From Thermofilum sp. (lineage in GTDB: Archaea; Thermoproteota; Thermoprotei; Thermofilales; Thermofilaceae), in NCBI GenBank assembly GCA_020832965.1, contig JAJHRM010000167.1:1-5945 (forward strand): a DNA stretch of 5,945 nucleotides, given 5' to 3'. The position numbers were made by a program, and so were the translations under genes. Below, piece by piece: positions 1-4,930 of this stretch; position 1 is the first letter of the stretch; each line of letters starts with the position of its first letter. The notes beneath the pieces were generated by a model that saw only the letters and a program-made list of their open reading frames with translations, ran no database searches and was not told the origin of the DNA.

Positions 1-102
1 GTGTTCTGCGACTGGGACAGGCTAGTAGAAGGAGTAGAACTACCAACAGCAACACAGCCACCCGAGGAAACACCAACAGAAATCCCGCCAATGTCCGAGT
101 AG
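1..102 (+). CDS. C-terminal end of an unidentified protein (partial)
   Basis: An open frame enters from the left edge and stops at TAG 100-102, giving 33 residues. It begins FCDWDRLVEGVEL and ends in a Pro/Thr/Glu-rich tail (residues 15-33, PTATQPPEETPTEIPP). The GTG at position 1 is probably internal rather than a start. The composition looks like a disordered C-terminal extension. I do not recognise the family. A transposase-like (TnpB) tail was considered, but no diagnostic motif is in view. The frame is supported only by being open and by its protein-like composition. Confidence 0.5.
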   Translation: MFCDWDRLVEGVELPTATQPPEETPTEIPPMSE

Positions 103-309
103 TTCTAAACACTCTCAATTTCCTTTAAAATGCAACGAGAATGCACATAAAAATCGAGGTGTCTCCCGTGGACATAATTAATCTCGGTTTGGAGAGATAG
201 AGAATATTTCATTAACATGTACTGGTTTTCGCTTTTCAGTGCTTGAGAAGGTGCAGGAGACCTCGCTTTTTAGACGTAGCACGCTGATTGTAATATCGGA
301 AAATTGCCT
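103..309. other. Intergenic region, no gene seen
   Basis: All frames are short and interrupted on both strands. The only structures noted are a weak hairpin (ATCTC 181-185 pairing with GAGAT 194-198 across an 8-base loop) and a short T run near 267-271. Either could belong to termination of the upstream gene, but neither is convincing. No RNA gene, repeat array or att site was recognised. Confidence 0.5.
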
Positions 310-350
310 CTTTAGCAAAGTTTATAAACCTGTGTATCATATATGTGTTT
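310..350 (+). promoter_or_regulatory. Promoter of the RHH-methyltransferase operon, with two small dyads
   Basis: A strong archaeal TATA box, TTTATAAA, lies at 321-328. Its centre is about 26 bases upstream of the ATG at 351, so transcription should begin at or next to that ATG and give a leaderless mRNA. The box sits inside a perfect 10-bp palindrome (GTTTATAAAC, 320-329). A second dyad, CTTT-AGC-AAAG (310-320), abuts it over the expected BRE position. Ribbon-helix-helix proteins usually bind paired short dyads overlapping a promoter, so this is a plausible autoregulatory operator. That role is inference. Confidence 0.7.
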
Positions 351-605
351 ATGGTGTGTACTTTGAAACGCAGCCAGGAAAGAAGCAGAGTTAAGAGAGT
401 TCAGGTCACGTTCACCGGGGAACAGTGGAGTCTCATAGAACGCTTCAGAGGGGTTATGGGTAGCGACGATGCTGAAATAATTAGGAATATAGTGCTTGCA
501 TGGTTGTCTGAAAAGTCCATTGTCGCGTCAATCGCTAAGATGAGACTTGAAGGTGACAAGGATGAGAAGCGATCTCCGATTACGCGCGGGGGTGAAACGA
601 TATGA
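351..605 (+). CDS. Ribbon-helix-helix (CopG/Arc-type) DNA-binding protein, candidate regulator
   Basis: This 84-residue basic protein has a ribbon-helix-helix layout: a beta strand at residues 16-22 (RVQVTFT), helix 1 about 24-37 (EQWSLIERFRGVMG), then helix 2 about 39-53 (DDAEIIRNIVLAWLS), followed by a charged tail. Small crenarchaeal proteins of this type bind DNA as dimers, inserting the paired strands into the major groove. ATG 351 is chosen because the TATA box predicts transcription starting there. An in-frame GTG at 345 would add two residues, and GTG 354 is also possible. The stop overlaps the methyltransferase start as ATGA (602-605), so the two genes are translationally coupled. 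By position it could act like the controller protein of a restriction-modification system or as an autorepressor. No toxin partner is visible, so an antitoxin role is less likely. Confidence 0.82.
   Translation: MVCTLKRSQERSRVKRVQVTFTGEQWSLIERFRGVMGSDDAEIIRNIVLAWLSEKSIVASIAKMRLEGDKDEKRSPITRGGETI
588..601 (+). promoter_or_regulatory. Ribosome-binding site of the methyltransferase gene
   Basis: GGGGGTGA at 588-595 matches the anti-Shine-Dalgarno end of archaeal 16S rRNA. It lies six bases before ATG 602, inside the end of the upstream gene. It supports this start and coupled translation of the second gene in the operon. Confidence 0.65.
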
Positions 606-1819
606 AACGCTATACTGCAGTTGACCTCTTCTGCGGCGCAGGTGGGCTAACGCTAGGCTTCAAGCAGGCTGAATATAAAGGTTATGGCTTTAAAGCCGTC
701 GCAGCCGTTGACGTTTGGAAACCGGCTTGCGAGACCTATAAAACAAACCACCCCGAAGTTGAGGTTATCTGCGGAGATATCCGCGAAAACTGGGTTAAAC
801 AAAGACTTGCCACGGTAACGGGTGGGCACGTTGATGTTGTAATTGGCGGACCTCCATGCGAGGCGTTCAGCCTCGCAGGGAAGCGGGACCCCAATGACCC
901 CCGGGCTAGGTTGTTTTACGACTACGTAGACATTGTGGCTAAACTCCAGCCTTACATATTCGTGATGGAAAACGTTGAAGGGATTTTGACGATGTTGACA
1001 CTAAGGGAGGACATAGATTATGAAACAAAGAGGAAAGTCTTGGACGCTTTAAATAGGCTTCTAGAGTTGGATAAAGTTGGCAAGGCTAGGAGAGCTGCCC
1101 CCCAGTACATCATTAGGGAAAACCATGCTAGAAGTTCAGAAGAAGCAGAGCTAGTAAAATTCGTAAGAAAGTACCTAGTGACAGCTGCTGAGGCGATCAG
1201 ACAGGCGTTTAATAATATTGGCTACGACGTCGCGTGGAAAGTCCTAAACGCCCTAGATTATGGCGTTCCCCAAGAAAGGAAGAGGGTGTTCTTTATTGGC
1301 GCGAAGAAAGGTCTTGGCGTAGTCATTCACTTTCCGGAGAGAACTCACGCCCCTGAGGAGTCGATCACCATAGACGGGAGAAAGCTAGAGCGGTATAGAA
1401 CCTTGCGCGATGCAATAGGCGACCTGCCACCTCTAGAGCAAAGACCGGACGACGAGGTTTACGAGGGGGGTTTCTCCCCGATATACATGTCAAGGAATAG
1501 GTATAAGTCATGGGACGAGCCCAGCTACACAATACTCGCAAGTGCGAGACATGTACCTCTCCACCCAGACTCCCCAAGAATGATTAAAGTCGACAAAGAC
1601 AAATGGGCATTTGCCAACGAACCCGGCAAGAAACCTAGGAGGTTAAGTGTGCGGGAGTGTGCCAGGGTACAGACATTTCCTGACTGGTACAAGTTCGTGG
1701 GAAGCACGGTGGACAAATACGCGCTTATAGGTGACGCTGTCCCGCCACTATTAGCGAAGCGGGTAGCAGAAGCTACCCTAAGATCTCTAGTAGAAGCGGG
1801 GATCGAGCCTAGCTCCTAG
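602..1819 (+). CDS. DNA (cytosine-5-)-methyltransferase, M.HaeIII-like recognition region
   Basis: This 405-residue enzyme transfers a methyl group from S-adenosylmethionine to C5 of cytosine in a specific DNA site. The family motifs appear in order: I (DLFCGAGG, 8-15), IV with the nucleophile (GGPPCEAFS, Cys86), VI (ENV, 123-125), VIII (QERKR, 224-228), IX (RECARVQTFPD, 351-361) and X (GDAVP, 377-381). Motif IV has PCE where most bacterial enzymes have PCQ, and motif X has GDAVP rather than GNAVP. Residues 291-325, with MSRNR, DEPSYT, ASAR and PLHP, resemble the target-recognition region of M.HaeIII as I remember it (MSRNR, NEPAFT, ASGR, QLHP), suggesting a GGCC-like site. Residues about 131-200 form an insertion relative to M.HaeIII, which has about 330 residues. 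The 3' end overlaps the convergent glycosylase gene by 11 bases. The enzyme class is certain; the target site is inferred. Confidence 0.97.
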   Translation: MKRYTAVDLFCGAGGLTLGFKQAEYKGYGFKAVAAVDVWKPACETYKTNHPEVEVICGDIRENWVKQRLATVTGGHVDVVIGGPPCEAFSLAGKRDPNDPRARLFYDYVDIVAKLQPYIFVMENVEGILTMLTLREDIDYETKRKVLDALNRLLELDKVGKARRAAPQYIIRENHARSSEEAELVKFVRKYLVTAAEAIRQAFNNIGYDVAWKVLNALDYGVPQERKRVFFIGAKKGLGVVIHFPERTHAPEESITIDGRKLERYRTLRDAIGDLPPLEQRPDDEVYEGGFSPIYMSRNRYKSWDEPSYTILASARHVPLHPDSPRMIKVDKDKWAFANEPGKKPRRLSVRECARVQTFPDWYKFVGSTVDKYALIGDAVPPLLAKRVAEATLRSLVEAGIEPSS

Positions 1820-2477
1820 CATGTGCAAGATTATAGGAGCATTTTTCACTAAGCGGGCACTTATAGCACTTGGGTTTTTCCGTACACACTAGGGCTGAGA
1901 AGTCTATTATCCCCCAACCAAGGATCCTGCTTTCCATAGGATCTCTAGGCGTTGTTAGCCTTAGTATTTCGGCGATCTCTCGGTCAGAGACCTCCTTAGG
2001 ATATAGAAAGAACCTAGAGACAATCTTTCTGCTGTTGACATCTAGTAGGTAAGTAGGTACACCGCAAGCGAAGAGTAGAGTTGCCCTAGCTACGTAGTCG
2101 CCGACGCCTGGTAGGGAAATGAGATCCTCGTAACTACACGGCACGTTCCCGCCGTATTTTGTGAGCAAAGTAGTTGCAAGAGCTTTAAGTTGCCGAGCTC
2201 GCTGTCTCCAAAGTCCAAGAGGTCTGAGAATAAATGCTATCTCCTCTTCGCTCGCCTGAGCTAGATCTTGAACTGTTGGGAACTTCTTGAAGAACCCATG
2301 CCACACTTTCCTCACATGTCCAAAGTCTGTCTGCTGAAGCATCTTCTCCGTCACTAGCACCACGTAAGGATCCGAAGTCCGGCGCCAGGGAAAGTCTCGG
2401 AGATTTTCCCGGGTCCAGCTAAGGATCTTTTCCCGGAAGAATTCAACCTTCTCCTCGATATCTTTGCTCGAAAACAT
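1809..2477 (-). CDS. HhH-GPD mismatch DNA glycosylase with Fe-S cluster, Mig/TDG-like
   Basis: This 222-residue member of the MutY/endonuclease III superfamily excises a mispaired base from DNA. It has a MutY/Mig-type N-terminus (FPWRRTSDPY, 29-38) with the candidate catalytic Glu44 in TEKMLQQT, a helix-hairpin-helix LPGVGDY (122-128), catalytic Asp146 in LLDVN, and a C-terminal iron-sulphur cluster at Cys198, 204, 207 and 213. Tyr128 occupies the place of the endonuclease III lysine, as in the thymine-DNA glycosylase Mig.MthI, which indicates a monofunctional glycosylase. The length equals Mig (about 221), and the 8-oxoG-recognising C-terminal domain of MutY is absent. The likely job is removing T from the T:G pairs left by deaminated 5-methylcytosine, but A:G activity cannot be excluded. 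The cluster spacing is C-x5-C, one residue shorter than the usual C-x6-C. It is the second gene after the PLD nuclease, 15 bases downstream, with only a weak AGGGT as ribosome-binding site. Confidence 0.93.
   Translation of the reverse strand: MFSSKDIEEKVEFFREKILSWTRENLRDFPWRRTSDPYVVLVTEKMLQQTDFGHVRKVWHGFFKKFPTVQDLAQASEEEIAFILRPLGLWRQRARQLKALATTLLTKYGGNVPCSYEDLISLPGVGDYVARATLLFACGVPTYLLDVNSRKIVSRFFLYPKEVSDREIAEILRLTTPRDPMESRILGWGIIDFSALVCTEKPKCYKCPLSEKCSYNLAHARS
1842..1846 (+). terminator. Possible T-tract terminator of the methyltransferase operon
   Basis: Five T residues lie 23 bases past the methyltransferase stop. Archaeal RNA polymerase can terminate at short T runs without a hairpin. 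The run is short and lies within the opposing glycosylase gene, so the call is weak. Confidence 0.25.
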
Positions 2478-2492
2478 GTGAGGACCCTGGGG

Positions 2493-3914
2493 TCAGCGAA
2501 GTATCTCCACATCCCGCGAGAGCTGATGCCTCCATAAGTTGTCAAAGTGCTTCACAAACTTCTCAGTTAATTCCGCGCTCTCAACTATGACAAAGGCGTT
2601 TATCTCCGCAAATATGTCCTGTTTAACCACCTTAGTCTTTTGCGATCTAGTTTTTCTTGTTCTAACAGAATTTAGCCTCACTAAAGATTGCAGGTGTCTG
2701 TAAAGTTGTAACGCTGAGTTAACCGCGGTCTTCACGTAATCGACGCCCTGCTCTACTACGAGCTCCATAGCCCTCTCCCCCCATCCAAATTGTGTAGCAG
2801 TGAAATTAGCCGTCGATATAATGACCTTGTCATCCACAACTATGAACTTGTCGTGGACGAGTTTATTCACTCTCTGTTTAATGCCAGCGTAATCTAAGTG
2901 GCACTCAGCAAAAGCCGCCCTTCTCTTATCTGCTAAGCCGGCTGAGGAGACTTGCTTAAGAATTCTTGCGTCTAAGTTGGGGGCATTCCGCTTCTTCTCC
3001 GCAATGGCTTCTATCAATGTAGATCCTGCATATCCGTTGAAAGGTGCTATGTCATGTACATGTTGCCCGCAAACGAGGATCCTCTTCTCGGCCTCCATTA
3101 TGGTCTCAATAATTTTCTCCCTAGCAAAATGCGTTGAGCCCCTTCCGCGGATCTTTATAAAGGGACCTGTAAAGAACGCTGAGTTTGTAAACTCTTCAAC
3201 CCAGTCCTTTAACCCGTGCTTCCCTATGAAGACGAAGTCGGCAACCATTTGCAACTCGCGGGAGAGCGCCCCTATAAGGCTTGCGTATTTGCACCACGGA
3301 ACTGCTAAGGTCTCTAGCTCTTGGAAGAACCTCTTAAAAGCGTAGCTGAAGGGGCTGCTACAGGAGGGATCTTCCAGCACAACGGCGCTTTCAGAGTGGT
3401 AGGGGTCTCCCGGGGACATATTGCACGACGTTAAAATGAGTTTGCAACCGCCATCCTTGTACAAAATATACCCCGCCTTAACATGAAAACTGTAGCTTGC
3501 TTTAGCTTCCGCGTACTCTGCGCCGTGCCAAATGTACATATGCGGATAAATAAGGAAAATGAAGTTACTGCGTGTGCTAGGGTTTTTGCACAACTCTGCC
3601 ACATCATGATAAATCTGCCTGGCGTTTTCAATTTTCCTCTCGTCATATGCCGTTAGGGGGGTGCTGGTAACCACAACGTCGATTTGCATGGACCTAGCCA
3701 AACCCTTGAGCGTCTGGTAAAGCCTCGGGTTATTGAATAGGTATAGAGCAAGGTGGACCTCTCTAATATCGCTCTCCCTGGCCTTTAGCTCCTTTTCTAT
3801 CCCATAGTACACCTCAGGATTGCTTCCGACATCCGACCCGGTAGAGCTAGCTCTCCCAGGGACGACAGCGTAGATCCTAGTAGTAATGTCTTTAAACACC
3901 GTCGCTCCCACCAC
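2493..3914 (-). CDS. Phospholipase D-fold nuclease with two HKD half-sites, probable restriction endonuclease
   Basis: This 473-residue protein carries two PLD-like half domains in one chain. The first (about 34-200) has H144-x-K146, a displaced or missing Asp (Asp154 is the nearest), Asn165 and Glu175. The second (about 262-405) has a full HKD motif, H354-x-K356-x4-D361, followed by STANFTATQFG with Asn370. PLD-fold nucleases use the paired His residues to cut phosphodiester bonds without a metal. BfiI and NgoFVII are restriction enzymes of this superfamily, although they contribute one half per subunit. The residues between the halves (about 200-260) and the basic C-terminal tail (about 406-473, RTRKTRSQKTK) match no DNA-recognition domain I know. 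No signal peptide or membrane segment is seen, which argues against a phospholipase. Start GTG 3914 fits the promoter; the next in-frame ATG is at residue 76. It heads the leftward operon with the glycosylase. The fold is secure; the restriction role is inferred from the adjacent methyltransferase. Confidence 0.88.
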   Translation of the reverse strand: MVGATVFKDITTRIYAVVPGRASSTGSDVGSNPEVYYGIEKELKARESDIREVHLALYLFNNPRLYQTLKGLARSMQIDVVVTSTPLTAYDERKIENARQIYHDVAELCKNPSTRSNFIFLIYPHMYIWHGAEYAEAKASYSFHVKAGYILYKDGGCKLILTSCNMSPGDPYHSESAVVLEDPSCSSPFSYAFKRFFQELETLAVPWCKYASLIGALSRELQMVADFVFIGKHGLKDWVEEFTNSAFFTGPFIKIRGRGSTHFAREKIIETIMEAEKRILVCGQHVHDIAPFNGYAGSTLIEAIAEKKRNAPNLDARILKQVSSAGLADKRRAAFAECHLDYAGIKQRVNKLVHDKFIVVDDKVIISTANFTATQFGWGERAMELVVEQGVDYVKTAVNSALQLYRHLQSLVRLNSVRTRKTRSQKTKVVKQDIFAEINAFVIVESAELTEKFVKHFDNLWRHQLSRDVEILR

Positions 3915-3934
3915 ATATTCATTCAGGAAACCTT

Positions 3935-3954
3935 AGTTAAAAGTATTTTTTATC
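3935..3954 (-). promoter_or_regulatory. Promoter of the nuclease-glycosylase operon
   Basis: Read on the minus strand, an A/T-rich element (GATAAAAAATACTTTTAACT) occupies 3954-3935. Its centre near 3944 predicts a transcription start close to 3918, a few bases before GTG 3914. No Shine-Dalgarno sequence precedes that GTG, so the message is probably leaderless or nearly so. The exact TATA register is uncertain. Confidence 0.55.
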
Positions 3955-3987
3955 CGCGTCACCCTTCTTTGTATAAGAACGCGGGGG

Positions 3988-4020
3988 TTACCGTGGTAAG
4001 TGGGCACCACGAAGATCTTC
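3988..4020. repeat. Cluster of short inverted repeats between divergent genes
   Basis: Three dyads are packed together: TTACC-GT-GGTAA (3988-3999), GTGGT (3993-3997) pairing with ACCAC (4006-4010) across 8 bases, and the perfect palindrome GAAGATCTTC (4011-4020). The first two overlap and could form alternative hairpins. A TATA-like stretch (TTCTTAAAACA, about 4018-4028) follows directly and could serve the rightward gene, so the cluster is placed like an operator. No binding protein is known. Confidence 0.45.
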
Positions 4021-4075
4021 TTAAAACAACTAAAAGAAGCTACAAACGAGTAGGTACCTTAAGAACTCAACCACT

Positions 4076-4384
4076 ATGAACTTAGCTAATAACAGGGTTG
4101 TGCAGATGGCGGGGAGAGGTAGATGCTATATTTATGGCTCTATGCATATTAAAATGCCTAGGGAAGATATTCTCCGAGAACTACTCAGCAAAGTGGATTA
4201 TGTCCTATTAGAGGGGTTTAATGTAGGAGATTGGAGGTCGCTAATCAGACGGAAACCAAGTGTCACGCTAATAGTTCTAGGACTCTTAACATACTCCGTT
4301 ATCCTGGATTTGCATGTTAGAGTTATGGATAAGTGGTATAGGTTGCGGAGGAAACCACCGTTTAGGGGGATATGGAATGCGTGA
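4076..4384 (+). CDS. N-terminal part of a TraB/PrgY/Tiki-like protein (frame broken)
   Basis: This 102-residue ORF opens with IYGSMH (19-24), the first GX2H motif of the TraB/PrgY/GumN/Tiki superfamily, followed by a helix and KVDYVLLEGF (39-48), matching the family pattern of strand plus conserved Glu. Residues 63-80 are hydrophobic. The family includes the Tiki metalloproteases and the pheromone-shutdown protein PrgY; archaeal members are uncharacterised. The reading frame ends early at TGA 4382-4384, but a -1 step in the GGGGG run at 4365-4369 continues as RGDMECVRDYA into the next ORF, as expected for one gene. ATG 4076 has no ribosome-binding site. ATG 4106 (residue 11), preceded by AGGGTTG, gives a start nearer the domain and may be the real one. 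Confidence 0.6.
   Translation: MNLANNRVVQMAGRGRCYIYGSMHIKMPREDILRELLSKVDYVLLEGFNVGDWRSLIRRKPSVTLIVLGLLTYSVILDLHVRVMDKWYRLRRKPPFRGIWNA
4364..4374 (+). other. Frame junction at a G5 run joining the two TraB-like parts
   Basis: The first frame reads AGG GGG ATA TGG and stops ten bases past 4372. Slipping back one base after GGG 4367-4369 gives GAT ATG GAA, entering the second frame. The P-site GGG can re-pair perfectly with GGG at 4366-4368. The upstream frame of the second part is closed by TAG at 4363-4365, so the junction must lie in these few bases. The joined product would have 252 residues. One extra G in the run would also restore a single frame. Confidence 0.6.
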
Positions 4385-4833
4385 GAGACTACGCAGTGAA
4401 GTTGGACAAGAGGGTAGAGGCGGTCGATGCCAGTTTAGACGAGGTGTTTTCAGAGCAATTAGTAAACCTCAAGCCCACACTACAAAAATGCAGTAAAGTC
4501 TTTGCCATTTTCATTATCATCCTTAGCGCACTACTCCGCACATTACCCTATATGTATATGTTTTATACGTATGTAAATCCAATACCTTATCCATTTCTAC
4601 TACTCATGATAGTCCTCATTATGGTTACTATTCTAGTCATTCCCATCACAGTATGCCTTGCTGTATTCGTTGGAAACATCAATGAATTCAGAGACGCCAA
4701 GGTAGTGAAGAGGGCGAAAGAACTTATAGAGATGGGTTATAGCGTGCTAATCGTGAGAGGCAAAAAACATGTGCCATTCTTAACAAGCGAGCTACAAAAA
4801 CGCTCAATCGTCTGCGAAGTATATGAAACATAG
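4372..4833 (+). CDS. C-terminal part of a TraB/PrgY/Tiki-like membrane protein
   Basis: This 153-residue ORF overlaps the preceding one by 13 bases. It begins MECVRDYAVKLDKRVEAVDASL, the helix-strand unit that follows the Glu motif in TraB proteins. Two strongly hydrophobic segments follow (about 44-61 and 71-101), long enough to cross the membrane, with the second possibly crossing twice or forming a hairpin. The C-terminus has Arg107 in a helix (FRDAKVVKRAKELI) and then LIVRGKKHVP (126-135), containing the second GX2H motif (Gly130, His133). This motif completes the pair begun in the previous ORF. Independent translation from ATG 4372 would lack half the putative active site. No good ribosome-binding site is spaced for that ATG. 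Confidence 0.6.
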   Translation: MECVRDYAVKLDKRVEAVDASLDEVFSEQLVNLKPTLQKCSKVFAIFIIILSALLRTLPYMYMFYTYVNPIPYPFLLLMIVLIMVTILVIPITVCLAVFVGNINEFRDAKVVKRAKELIEMGYSVLIVRGKKHVPFLTSELQKRSIVCEVYET

Positions 4834-4870
4834 TATTTTGAAATGCAAAATCGCCCTTAGTAAGCCAGCG

Positions 4871-4897
4871 ACTCCTAGTAAACTCCTAGTTTAAAAA
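4871..4897 (+). promoter_or_regulatory. Direct repeats abutting a TATA-like box
   Basis: ACTCCTAGT occurs at 4871-4879 and again at 4882-4890, a period of 11 bases or about one helical turn. The second copy runs into TTTAAAAA (4890-4897). A further CCTAGT lies at 4924-4929. A box centred near 4894 would start transcription near 4920. Repeats in phase upstream of a TATA box suggest an activator site, but the gene it would serve is unclear. Confidence 0.35.
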
Positions 4898-4930
4898 CGC
4901 AGTTGAGCATGCCGAGAGCTAAACCTAGTC

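Noticed and set aside
1..102. TnpB transposase C-terminus
   Set aside because: No zinc-finger or catalytic motif is in view, and a Pro/Thr-rich tail is not diagnostic.
341..347. ATATGTG shared by the start regions of both operons (341-347 plus, 3918-3912 minus) as a common operator
   Set aside because: Seven A/T-rich bases around a GTG are easily shared by chance, and the flanks do not match.
1365..1716. Minus-strand open frames antisense to the methyltransferase
   Set aside because: They overlap the conserved motif IX and recognition-region coding sequence, and their translations look like shadow frames with no recognisable domain.
1809..2477. Calling the glycosylase a MutY adenine glycosylase because of MLQQT
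   Set aside because: The MutY C-terminal 8-oxoG-recognition domain is missing, the length equals Mig, and Tyr128 matches the Mig-type HhH. Left as mismatch glycosylase, T:G preferred.
2977..3646. Open frames on both strands inside the PLD nuclease gene (2977-3345 plus, 3431-3646 minus)
   Set aside because: They lie within the conserved PLD coding sequence and their translations show no domain or plausible start signal.
2493..3914. A phospholipase or cardiolipin synthase identity for the HKD protein
   Set aside because: There are no membrane segments or signal peptide, and its operon and neighbours are DNA enzymes.
4314..4496. A 60-residue third frame over the TraB-like junction
   Set aside because: It overlaps both family-supported frames and its composition is not protein-like.
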